Assembly: GCA_024636495.1 (NCBI GenBank) | Contig: JAGXGZ010000056.1 | Span: 1-64,000 of the forward strand | Reading direction: 5' to 3' | DNA from: Roseobacter sp. | GTDB taxonomy: Bacteria; Pseudomonadota; Alphaproteobacteria; Rhodobacterales; Rhodobacteraceae | DNA length: 64,000 bases | Shown here: in pieces, positions 18,001-25,873 of the stretch | Layout: every line of letters starts with the position of its first letter | Position numbering within the stretch: position 1 is the stretch's first letter | Made by a program: the position numbers and the translations under genes | Notes under the pieces: generated by a model | What the model saw: the letters and a program-made list of their open reading frames with translations, nothing else | Told to the model about the DNA's origin: nothing | Database searches by the model: none

Positions 18001-19314
18001 TCAGCCGTAAAAAAGCCTTGGGAAGTACAACGCGATTTCCGGGAAAAGGATGATCAATGCCACGCCGATTAACGTCACGACGACATAAGGGAACACCGAT
18101 GCATAGATGTCGCCCATAGTGATGTCTGGCGGGGCGACCCCTTTTAGGTAGAACAGGTTAAAGCCAAAGGGCGGCGTCATATATCCGACCTCCATCATGA
18201 TGATGAACAAGATGCCAAACCAGATCGGATCAAAGCCGGCGTCGCGAACAACTGGCAAAAAGACGGGCAGCGTGATCAACATGATACCGACAGGATCAAG
18301 CACCATGCCGAAAAAGAACAGCACGACCAGCATGAAGAACAGCGCGCCCCAGCGGCCACCGGGGATGTAGGCCATCAGATCAGAGATCAGGCTTTGCGCC
18401 CCCAACGCGGTGTAGGCGGTCGAAAACGCATGTGCCGCAAACAGGATCCACATAACCAATGCCGTCAATTTCAACGTGGCGATGGACGCTTCGTGGATCA
18501 CCTTTGTATTCAGCTGTCCATTGATCAGCGTCGCGACAAGAGAACCGAACACACCGATTGCAGCGGCTTCGGTCGGGGTGGCAAACCCGCCAAATATTGC
18601 GCCCAAAACGATTGTGACGATCATGATGGGCAAGATCACCGCCTTGAGGGATTTCAGTTTCATCGGCCAGCTTGCACGTTCGTCGGGTGGTAACGCCGGA
18701 CCCAGTTCAGGCTGCAACCAGCAGCGCCCGCCGATGTAGATCGTGACAAGAATGAACAGGGTCAGACCCGGACCGATTCCTGCTGCAAACAAACGGCCAA
18801 CCGATACTTCGGTTAGCAAGGAATAAAGCACCATCAAGATCGACGGCGGGATAAGGATGCCCCAGCCGCCCCCTGCATTGATTGCCCCCAATGCCAGCTT
18901 TTTATCGTATCCCCGTTCCAGCATCTTTGGCAGGGCAATGGTCCCCATCGTGACGACAGCAGCACCGGAAATGCCAGACATCGCTGCGAAGATCACACAG
19001 ATCAGCACGGTCCCGATGGCCAGCCCGCCGCGCAAGCCGCCGAACCATTGGTGCATCATATCGTAAAGGTCATTCGCGACCCCCGATTTTTCAAGCAAGA
19101 TCGCCATGAAGACGAAGAGCGGCACCGCCATCAGGGTCGGTGACTGCATGGTTTCCCACATTTTCGAGGCAAGCAAATAGAACCCTATTGGACCCATCTC
19201 GAAATACAAAAAGACGACGGAAACACCGCCCAGCACGAAGGCGAGCGGAGTTCCGAGCATCAAAAACACCAAAAGGGCGCCGAAAAACAGCAGTGTAAGA
19301 AGTTCGACGCTCAT
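18001..19314 (-). CDS. dctM: TRAP transporter large permease (DctM-type), first system
   Basis: This 437-residue inner-membrane protein has about 12 hydrophobic segments and the DctM/SiaM features LMLGTPLAFVLGGV near the start, FVFMAILLEKSGVA, GGLRGGLAIGTVLICVIFAA and GFATPTEAAAIGVFGSLVA. It couples sodium-gradient energy to uptake of the ligand delivered by the DctP protein. The start giving MSVELLTLLF overlaps the small permease stop by four bases (ATGA); longer frames would overlap that gene heavily. It is the last gene of rpiR-dctP-dctQ-dctM on the minus strand. Confidence 0.93.
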   Translation of the reverse strand: MSVELLTLLFFGALLVFLMLGTPLAFVLGGVSVVFLYFEMGPIGFYLLASKMWETMQSPTLMAVPLFVFMAILLEKSGVANDLYDMMHQWFGGLRGGLAIGTVLICVIFAAMSGISGAAVVTMGTIALPKMLERGYDKKLALGAINAGGGWGILIPPSILMVLYSLLTEVSVGRLFAAGIGPGLTLFILVTIYIGGRCWLQPELGPALPPDERASWPMKLKSLKAVILPIMIVTIVLGAIFGGFATPTEAAAIGVFGSLVATLINGQLNTKVIHEASIATLKLTALVMWILFAAHAFSTAYTALGAQSLISDLMAYIPGGRWGALFFMLVVLFFFGMVLDPVGIMLITLPVFLPVVRDAGFDPIWFGILFIIMMEVGYMTPPFGFNLFYLKGVAPPDITMGDIYASVFPYVVVTLIGVALIILFPEIALYFPRLFYG

Positions 19315-19877
19315 CGCTGCATCTCCTGTGTATCTGCTGTTGGTGCGTCGGGGTCGCCCGGTTTTCCAAACACATCTGCTGGAATGGGCAAGCCACGCAA
19401 AACGCGGATATCCGACCATAGCCGAACGATGCCTTGCAACAGCAGCAAGATCGCAGCGACGGGGATAAGCGCCTTGGTCGGCCAAAGCGGTGCCTTCCAG
19501 ACAGAGTTCGAGCGTTCAAGATCCTCAATTGCCTCAACGGCGATATCCCACCCTTGCCAAAGCAGAACCCCGACAAAAAGCAGAAACAGGGGCCAGGTTA
19601 GAATGTCCAATAGCGCGCGGCGTTTTTGGGTCATCCGGCCATAGAAAATATCGACGTTTACGTGCCCGCGTTCAGACAGCAGATAGCCGCCGCCGATAAT
19701 GGCGTAGACGCCAAATATTAATGTCGCAAGCTCGGCGGTCCAGATTGTGGGGCTGCCCACTAGATAGCGCATGGCCACGTCTGCCAGCAAAAGCGCAAAG
19801 ATGAGCAGGACGCCCAAGGACATCCATCGCCCAATAAATTGGTTCACGCGCGTGATCGTACGGGCCAGCTGCAACAT
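19311..19877 (-). CDS. dctQ: TRAP transporter small permease (DctQ-type), first system
   Basis: The 188-residue product has four membrane segments typical of DctQ, with the conserved middle region TIWTAELATLIFGVYAIIGGGY and RGHVNVDIFYGRM. It has a hydrophilic C-terminal tail of about 30 residues. It forms a tight complex with DctM and interacts with the loaded binding protein. It overlaps dctM by four bases and lies 82 bases after dctP. Confidence 0.9.
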   Translation of the reverse strand: MLQLARTITRVNQFIGRWMSLGVLLIFALLLADVAMRYLVGSPTIWTAELATLIFGVYAIIGGGYLLSERGHVNVDIFYGRMTQKRRALLDILTWPLFLLFVGVLLWQGWDIAVEAIEDLERSNSVWKAPLWPTKALIPVAAILLLLQGIVRLWSDIRVLRGLPIPADVFGKPGDPDAPTADTQEMQR

Positions 19878-19959
19878 GCCTGCATGCTCCTTTAGCGAAA
19901 AGGGGGAAGGGGGTGGCGCATCTGACGCGCGCCACCTTTCTTATCGTGCGAAACCGGAC

Positions 19960-21003
19960 TTAAACGTAGCCCATGTCCTTCATCAGCGAACGGTAGATGT
20001 CAGCTGCTTTGGCGGCGCGTTCGCCTTTCTGGCCTTCGGTCTCAAGAATCTGCGCGGATGCTGTGGCAAGCATTTCAAGCACGTCGTCGGGCAATTGCAC
20101 GATCTCGATCCCGTCATTTGCAACGCCTTCGGCAAGGGCGATGGCTTCGAAATGCTGATACTCTGCCGAGCGCAGGAAGAACCGCTTGTCGATGGTATCA
20201 ATCAGCGCGTTGCGCAGATCTTCTGGCAGGCCTTCAAGCGCGTCCTGGTTGAAAATGAACGCGTCTGTGGTTTGCGCCAGAACAGGCTTGTAGTGGTACT
20301 TGCACACTTCCCAAAGCGACATCGATTGCGCGCCGATGGCAGCACCCCAATGTGCACCGTCAACAACACCTGAACTCAGCGATTGATACAGCTCGGACCC
20401 CGGAATGTATTGCGGTGCCGCACCAGCGGCTGCCAGATAATCCAGCATGGCACCCGAAGACCTGATTTTCAGACCTTGGAAGTCAGCAGCGGATTCGATC
20501 TTTTTGGACAAGACCATTTCCGTGGGCAGCACTTTTTCGCACATCAGATGCACGCCGTCTGCGTTCAGATCCTCGTTTACCAGCGCCTCGACGCCGAGGT
20601 TCTTCATCGCGTGTTCCATTTCCCACGCCTGTCGCAGGGTCCCGGGGATGCCATAGACAAAGGTGGCTGCTTGCGCTTGATCCGAAATGTACGAGGGGCT
20701 GATTGTACCCATCGGCACAACGCCCTTGCGCACGATATTGTAGATGTCCGGCCCCTTGGCAAATTCGCCGGCACCGAGCAGTTCAAGTTTGAATGCGCCT
20801 TCGGTCTTTTCTTCCAGCTGTGAGGCGACGACCCCAAGACTGTCGGTAAAGGAGCTGGACGCCTTGGGCCAATGGGCCTGAACGCGCCACGTCACCTCTC
20901 CTGCGGCGATCGCTTTGCCGACCAGCGCCGGAGATGCCACGGCAGCGACAGCGGCACCGCGCAAAACAGACCGGCGGTTCAGCTTCATGTTCACTTTATT
21001 CAT
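19960..21003 (-). CDS. dctP: TRAP transporter substrate-binding protein (DctP family, TakP-like), first system
   Basis: The 347-residue product starts with a twin-arginine signal (NRRSVLRGAAVAAVASPALVG), which predicts export in folded form. The mature part is a DctP-family binding protein; WRVQAHWPKASSSFTDSLG and the arginine-containing GLKIRSSGAMLDYL (likely carboxylate-binding arginine, about residue 170) resemble the TakP group that binds 2-oxo acids and related carboxylates. The ligand cannot be named. GGAGGAAG stands five bases before the ATG. It lies 133 bases downstream of rpiR in the same direction. Confidence 0.9.
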   Translation of the reverse strand: MNKVNMKLNRRSVLRGAAVAAVASPALVGKAIAAGEVTWRVQAHWPKASSSFTDSLGVVASQLEEKTEGAFKLELLGAGEFAKGPDIYNIVRKGVVPMGTISPSYISDQAQAATFVYGIPGTLRQAWEMEHAMKNLGVEALVNEDLNADGVHLMCEKVLPTEMVLSKKIESAADFQGLKIRSSGAMLDYLAAAGAAPQYIPGSELYQSLSSGVVDGAHWGAAIGAQSMSLWEVCKYHYKPVLAQTTDAFIFNQDALEGLPEDLRNALIDTIDKRFFLRSAEYQHFEAIALAEGVANDGIEIVQLPDDVLEMLATASAQILETEGQKGERAAKAADIYRSLMKDMGYV

Positions 21004-21073
21004 GTCTTCCTCCCAATATTTTTAAAATCGATGTGCCATCTATCAAGCACGCCAATCTCGCCGGCATATCCAG

Positions 21074-21082
21074 CGAAATTTC
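21074..21082. promoter_or_regulatory. Possible RpiR operator upstream of dctP
   Basis: The perfect palindrome GAAATTTC, within AAGAAATTTCGC on the minus strand, lies about 75 bases before the first dctP gene. It resembles the AGAA-AAA-TTCT palindrome found in the rpiR divergent region. Short palindromes arise by chance, so this is only a candidate site. Confidence 0.25.
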
Positions 21083-21136
21083 TTCCCGTTTGTTGATCCT
21101 GACAAATGTCCGGTTCAATCTCAACAAGTTAATTAT

Positions 21137-22003
21137 TTAATTGCTGCGGAAGATCCGGGATTCGCCGATCATCTGCTCAAGTGCGGCGATGCGCTCTGCG
21201 CTTTGATCCGAACTGCGCGATTGCACTTCGGCCACCAGCGCTTCGATCAGAAAATTGATGGCAAGCGTGGAATCCCAGCTCGACGGGACTTCGACCATCG
21301 ACCGAAAGCAGAACCGCGCGTATTTCTCGATCGGTGATCCCCAGGCATCGGTGAAAAGAACGATGCTGGCACCTTGTTTGACCGCCAGATTTGCCAGCTT
21401 TTCCAGCTCTTTCTCGTATCGGCGGATATCGAAGATGACCAGAACAGCGCTGGCGTCCATGTCCAGCAAGGATTGCGGCCAAACGCTTGGCGACGAATCC
21501 AGCAGCGTAACCTGAGGACGGATGATCTGAAGATGGTTGAAAAAGTAGTGCGCATTCGACCGTGTGATGCGACCGCCTAACAGATATAGACGGCGCCGGG
21601 GGTCGGAGAGCACTTCTGCCACCTGGTCGAATTCGGCCAGATCAAGCCTGTCGAGCGTTCGGTTGATGTTGTCTGATACGGCCTTGATGAACCGTGAAAC
21701 AATATGATCAAGGCTGCCAGAAGGGGCGGTGGCATCCAGCTTTGCAAGCGGTTGTTTCATCCGCGCGCCAATCTCATCGCGGATCGCGTCTTGCATGTCC
21801 GAGAAGCCTTCGAACCCCAGCTTGCGGGCGAGCCGAATTATCGTGGGCGATGACACTTCAGCGCATTCCGCAAGTTTGTTGATGGATTGCAATCCTGTCA
21901 GCAGGGAATCGTCGAGCAAAACGGCTGCTAGTTTGCGCTCTGCCGCCGTAAGTTCAGCCTGCTTTTCTTTAAGCAGGTCTCGGACCAATGCTTTTTTATG
22001 CAA
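21137..22003 (-). CDS. MurR/RpiR-family transcriptional regulator
   Basis: The 288-residue product has an N-terminal RpiR helix-turn-helix domain (about residues 1-77, with VSSPTIIRLARKLGFEGFSD) and a C-terminal SIS sugar-isomerase-like sensing domain (about residues 115-255). RpiR regulators bind phosphosugars or other small metabolites. Its start is a TTG with AAGGAA seven bases upstream. It lies between two divergent TRAP gene sets and is the natural candidate to control both. The 115-base region shared with the divergent operon contains repeated operator-like sequence. Confidence 0.9.
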   Translation of the reverse strand: MHKKALVRDLLKEKQAELTAAERKLAAVLLDDSLLTGLQSINKLAECAEVSSPTIIRLARKLGFEGFSDMQDAIRDEIGARMKQPLAKLDATAPSGSLDHIVSRFIKAVSDNINRTLDRLDLAEFDQVAEVLSDPRRRLYLLGGRITRSNAHYFFNHLQIIRPQVTLLDSSPSVWPQSLLDMDASAVLVIFDIRRYEKELEKLANLAVKQGASIVLFTDAWGSPIEKYARFCFRSMVEVPSSWDSTLAINFLIEALVAEVQSRSSDQSAERIAALEQMIGESRIFRSN

Positions 22004-22050
22004 ACGTTGTTCCTTTCGGTACAGAGGCGTACTTTATGAAGCAAAGGTTA

Positions 22051-22082
22051 CAGAAAAATTCTTGACACGCCAGAAAAATCTG
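22051..22082. promoter_or_regulatory. Divergent promoter region with paired operator-like repeats
   Basis: Two copies of CAGAAAAAT start at 22051 and 22071, exactly 20 bases apart (about two helical turns). Each forms a small palindrome: AGAA-AAA-TTCT in the first copy and CAGA-AAAA-TCTG in the second. A perfect TTGACA (22062-22067) lies between them, oriented toward the amidohydrolase gene. A repressor bound here would cover the -35 box. The RpiR protein encoded next door is the likely binder; this is inferred. Confidence 0.5.
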
Positions 22083-22118
22083 TAGTGATGGGGGAAACAG
22101 CAAGGAAGAGTTAGTACC

Positions 22119-22871
22119 TTGGATCACGACTGGACAGCAGCACAAGTCATGAACAGCGGCGGGCAGGGGTCCGTTTTGCTGGTGTGCGAACACGCGTCCA
22201 GTTTCATCCCTGACGATCTGGATGGCTTGGGGGCAAGCGCCGATGCGCGCCGATCTCACGCGGCTTGGGACATTGGCGCACTGGATGTCGCCACCGCGTT
22301 GTCGCAGCTTCTGGATGCGCCGTTGGTTGCGGGTGCGATTTCGCGGTTGGTCTATGATTGTAACCGTCCTTTGTCCGCGCCTGACTGTATCCCAGTGCGC
22401 AGCGAAATCTACGAGATTCCGGGCAATGCAGATCTTGGCGAGGCCGACAAACAGGCGCGTTTTGACCGTGTCCACACGCCCTTCCATGATACTGTTGCAA
22501 ATCAAAGCGGTATGGCCAACCCCGCAATTTTGGTGACGATCCACAGCTTTGCGCCTATTTTTAATGGCATCGCTCGTGAGGTTGAGCTTGGCTTTTTGTA
22601 TCATAACGACCCAGCCCCGGCTCAGGCGCTGCTGGCGCAAGAGCAAAAGCAAGGCGTCTTTCGATCAGCTTTGAATGAACCTTATGCGGCAAAGGACGGT
22701 GTGACCTACACGCTGGATAAACACGGCGAAGCGCGCAGGGTGCCTGCGGTCATGATCGAAATACGCAACGACCTGATCGACACGGGCGAAAAAGCGCAAG
22801 CCATGGCGCAGCATCTTAGCGTGTCAATCAACGCCGCTTTCCCAGACATTCGTCAAAAGGCCACCCGATGA
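22119..22871 (+). CDS. N-formylglutamate amidohydrolase family protein (HutG-like)
   Basis: The 250-residue product matches the FGase family: LLVCEHASSFIPD near the start, the AAWDIGALDVA segment, RLVYDCNRP and ILVTIHSFAPIFNG. Members hydrolyse N-formyl-L-glutamate or related N-acyl/gamma-glutamyl amides, probably with a bound metal. No histidine-utilisation gene is nearby. A gamma-glutamyl ligase and two dehydrogenases lie downstream, so release of a gamma-glutamyl group from an oxidised intermediate is an attractive alternative role. Its start is TTG, with AGGAAGAG eight bases upstream; the later ATG has no ribosome-binding site. It overlaps the small permease gene by four bases. Confidence 0.85.
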   Translation: MDHDWTAAQVMNSGGQGSVLLVCEHASSFIPDDLDGLGASADARRSHAAWDIGALDVATALSQLLDAPLVAGAISRLVYDCNRPLSAPDCIPVRSEIYEIPGNADLGEADKQARFDRVHTPFHDTVANQSGMANPAILVTIHSFAPIFNGIAREVELGFLYHNDPAPAQALLAQEQKQGVFRSALNEPYAAKDGVTYTLDKHGEARRVPAVMIEIRNDLIDTGEKAQAMAQHLSVSINAAFPDIRQKATR

Positions 22872-23389
22872 ACGCGATGCGCAGATATGTATCATTGGTT
22901 GACGGCTTTAACTACGGGCTTGGTCGGATCGCGATGTACGGCATCTTCGTGCTGATGGGCATCTTGCTGTGGTCGTCGATGAACAAGACGTTTTTCAGCC
23001 CCTCGCTCTGGACGCTGGAAATGGCGCAGTTTGTGATGGTCGGCTACTATATCTTGGGCGGGCCTTACGCCATGCAGATGGGGTCAAGCGTGCGGATGGA
23101 TCTGTTTTATGCTGAACTGACACCGCGCAAAAAGGCCTGGACAGATAGCATTACAGTGCTGTTTTTGCTGATCTATTTATTCATCCTGCTGTGGGGCGGC
23201 ATCGAATCTACGATATATTCGTTCAAATATGGGGGCGAACGCAGCCCGACCGCCTGGCGGCCCTATATGTGGCCCGTCAAAGTGACGATGTGCATCGGCA
23301 TCTTCTTGATGTTGTTGCAAGCTGTGTCTGAGCTTTTCAAGGACATCCTTTTCCTCAAATCCGGTGAGGACACGCGCGATGCCCTATGA
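22868..23389 (+). CDS. dctQ: TRAP transporter small permease (DctQ-type), second system
   Basis: This 173-residue inner-membrane protein has four hydrophobic segments and the DctQ pattern LWTLEMAQFVMVGYYILGGPY followed by MQMGSSVRMDLFYAEL. It couples with the large permease encoded next and overlaps both neighbours: ATGA with the amidohydrolase, 11 bases with the large permease. The sequence is clearly different from the first DctQ in this window, so the two systems are not recent duplicates. Confidence 0.9.
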   Translation: MNAMRRYVSLVDGFNYGLGRIAMYGIFVLMGILLWSSMNKTFFSPSLWTLEMAQFVMVGYYILGGPYAMQMGSSVRMDLFYAELTPRKKAWTDSITVLFLLIYLFILLWGGIESTIYSFKYGGERSPTAWRPYMWPVKVTMCIGIFLMLLQAVSELFKDILFLKSGEDTRDAL

Positions 23390-24704
23390 ACTGATCGCCA
23401 TATTGATGTTTTCGACCATGATGCTGATGTTGCTGACTGGGCAGCGGGTGTTCGGGGCCATCGGCTTTGTTGCCGTGATCGCCGCGCTGTTTTTATGGGG
23501 CGACCGGGGCGGCTATGACATCGGATTTTCTGCCGCGATCAAGCTGATGCGCTGGTATCCGTTGCTGACCCTGCCGATGTTCATTTTCATGGGCTATGTG
23601 CTGTCGGAATCCAAGATTGCCGATGACCTTTACAAGATGTTCCACGTCTTTATGGGCGGGCTGCGCGGGGGGCTGGCGATTGGCACGATCGGCCTGATGG
23701 TGCTGATTTCCGCAATGAACGGGCTGTCGGTCGCGGGTATGGCGATTGGGGCGACAATTGCCTTGCCCGAGCTGTTGAAACGCAATTACGACAAGCTGAT
23801 GGTGACCGGGGTCATTCAGGCCGGATCAAGCTTGGGCATTCTGGTGCCGCCTTCGGTCGTGCTGGTGCTTTATGCGATGATCGCCCGCCAGCCGGTGGGG
23901 CAATTATGGCTGGCTGGGGCCATTCCGGGGCTGATGATGGCCACGATGTTCATCATCTACATTGCGATCCGCTGCCGGATTAACCCCGAGTTGGGGCCTG
24001 TTCTGCCGCCCGAAGAACGCGATGTCGGCTGGCCCGAAAAGCTGCGCCTGTTGCGCGCTGGGCTGCTGCCTATGGTGATCTTTGCGGTGATGATGGTGCC
24101 CTTTGTGAACGGCTGGACCTCGCTGGTCGAAAGCTCGGCCATTGGGGCAATCGCCGCCTTTGTTGCGGCTGTGTTGAAGGGGCGGATGACACGTCAGGTG
24201 TTCGAGACATCGGTGCGCCAGACGTTGGCCATTACCTGCATGTTCATGTGGATCATCCTCGCTGCACTTGCCTTTGGTGCGGTGTTCGATGGCTTGGGCG
24301 CGGTCAAGGCGATTGAGGCGCTGTTTACCGAACAATGGGGGCTGAACCCTTGGGTGATCCTGATCCTGATGCAGCTGTCGTTTTTGGTGATGGGTACGTT
24401 TTTGGATGACACGGCGATGCTGGTCATTGTTGCCCCGCTTTATGTGCCCTTGGTCGGTGCGCTTGGGTTCGATCTGGTGTGGTACGGTGTGCTGTATACG
24501 ATCACCTGCCAGATCGCCTACATGACGCCGCCCTTTGGCTACAACCTGTTTTTGATGCGCGCCATGGCCCCGCCCGAGATCACGATCACCGATATCTACC
24601 GGTCGATTATTCCGTTCGTGGGCGTGATGATACTGGCCTTGGCTGTTGTGATGATATTTCCGCAGATCGCCCTGTGGCTGCCCAACTATGTCTATGGAAA
24701 ATAA
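23379..24704 (+). CDS. dctM: TRAP transporter large permease (DctM-type), second system
   Basis: The 441-residue product has about 12 membrane segments with LTGQRVFGAIGFVAVIAAL, LPMFIFMGYVLSESKIADD, GGLRGGLAIGTIGLM and VESSAIGAIAAFVAAVL. These are the standard landmarks of the large TRAP subunit. I chose the ATG giving MPYELIAIL because GAGGA lies eight bases upstream; a GTG five codons earlier is possible. The pair of permease genes sits between the amidohydrolase and the binding-protein gene. Confidence 0.92.
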   Translation: MPYELIAILMFSTMMLMLLTGQRVFGAIGFVAVIAALFLWGDRGGYDIGFSAAIKLMRWYPLLTLPMFIFMGYVLSESKIADDLYKMFHVFMGGLRGGLAIGTIGLMVLISAMNGLSVAGMAIGATIALPELLKRNYDKLMVTGVIQAGSSLGILVPPSVVLVLYAMIARQPVGQLWLAGAIPGLMMATMFIIYIAIRCRINPELGPVLPPEERDVGWPEKLRLLRAGLLPMVIFAVMMVPFVNGWTSLVESSAIGAIAAFVAAVLKGRMTRQVFETSVRQTLAITCMFMWIILAALAFGAVFDGLGAVKAIEALFTEQWGLNPWVILILMQLSFLVMGTFLDDTAMLVIVAPLYVPLVGALGFDLVWYGVLYTITCQIAYMTPPFGYNLFLMRAMAPPEITITDIYRSIIPFVGVMILALAVVMIFPQIALWLPNYVYGK

Positions 24705-24765
24705 CCAAAACGTGGCTGGATGAACCAGCCCTATTCACCCTGAAACCCGACAAGGAGAGTTCGAC

Positions 24766-25803
24766 ATGACAACCAGACGTAAGTTTCTTAAAGGGGCTGC
24801 AATTGCTGGCCCCGCGACCCTCGCAGCACCATCGATCTTGCACGCCCAAGAGCCGATCCGCTGGCGTTTTCAAACCTACGCAGGCGCGGCCCTTGGTGAA
24901 GAAGTAACCAAGCCCGCCATAGACGCGATCAATGCGGCGGCCCAAGGCCAGCTTGAGATCGAATTGTTCTATGCCGATCAGATTGTCCCCACCGGAGAGC
25001 TGTTCCAGGCGCTTCAGCGCGGCACGATTGACGGCGTTCATTCGGACGACGATTCAATGGCGTCGCCCACGCCGGTCCGGTCTTTCGGCGGCTATTTCCC
25101 CTTGGCGACAAAGCATGCTTTGGACGTGCCTGTACTGTTCAATCAATACGGTCTGGCGGACATCTGGCGCGAAGAATACGCCAAGGTCGGCGTGCATTGG
25201 CTGTCTGCGGCGGGTCAGGATCCGTGCAACTTTAACACGGTCAAACCGATCCGGTCGCTTGCCGATATGGACGGGCTCAAGCTTTATACCTTCCCGACGG
25301 CGGGTCGTTTCTTGTCGCAGTTTGGCGTTGTTCCGGTAAACATCCCCTATGAGGACGCCGAAGTCGCTGTGCAAACAGGCGAATTGGACGGTATGGCGTG
25401 GTCGGGCATCACCGAAGACTACACCGTGGGCTGGGCCGATGTGACCAACTATTTCTGCACCAACAACATCTCGGGTGCATGGATAGGATCGTTCTTTGTC
25501 AACGCGGAGAAATGGGCAGAACTGCCTGATCACCTCAAGCAGATCGTGTCGTCGGCGATTGATGCCAGCCACACCTACCGCAACCAGTGGTATTGGGGCG
25601 GCGAAGCACGTCTGCGTGCGTCTGGCGAAAAGCTGGAACTGACGTCGATCCCGCAGGAAGAGTGGAAAACCGTCGAAGAGGCGGCCGTCACCTTCTGGGA
25701 TGAAATGGCCCAAGAAGGCGAAACGGCGGCCAAGATCGTTCAGATCTTCCGGGACTATAACGAAGTCATCTCGAAAGCGGGTCCGCCCTACACCTTCGGC
25801 TGA
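24766..25803 (+). CDS. dctP: TRAP transporter substrate-binding protein (DctP family), second system
   Basis: The 345-residue product carries a twin-arginine signal (TRRKFLKGAAIAGPATLAA, cleavage near ILHAQE). Its mature sequence, WRFQTYAGAALGEEVTKPA onward, is DctP-family and distantly like the TakP group. Ligand contacts probably include the tyrosine/threonine-rich GLKLYTFPTAGRFL region (about residues 170-184) and the acidic DDDSMAS region. Several tryptophans and an unusual acidic pocket could suit an amine-bearing ligand, but that is speculative. AAGGAGAG stands eight bases before the start. Confidence 0.9.
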   Translation: MTTRRKFLKGAAIAGPATLAAPSILHAQEPIRWRFQTYAGAALGEEVTKPAIDAINAAAQGQLEIELFYADQIVPTGELFQALQRGTIDGVHSDDDSMASPTPVRSFGGYFPLATKHALDVPVLFNQYGLADIWREEYAKVGVHWLSAAGQDPCNFNTVKPIRSLADMDGLKLYTFPTAGRFLSQFGVVPVNIPYEDAEVAVQTGELDGMAWSGITEDYTVGWADVTNYFCTNNISGAWIGSFFVNAEKWAELPDHLKQIVSSAIDASHTYRNQWYWGGEARLRASGEKLELTSIPQEEWKTVEEAAVTFWDEMAQEGETAAKIVQIFRDYNEVISKAGPPYTFG

Positions 25804-25873
25804 ACGCGCGTATAGTCTGACAAAGGGGCGGTGCAGCTGTGCCGCCCTACACATGCAAAAGGGACCTCTGCAC

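Noticed and set aside
22119-22871. Histidine degradation operon
   Set aside because: hutH, hutU, hutI and hutC homologues are absent; the neighbours are a transporter, a ligase and dehydrogenases.
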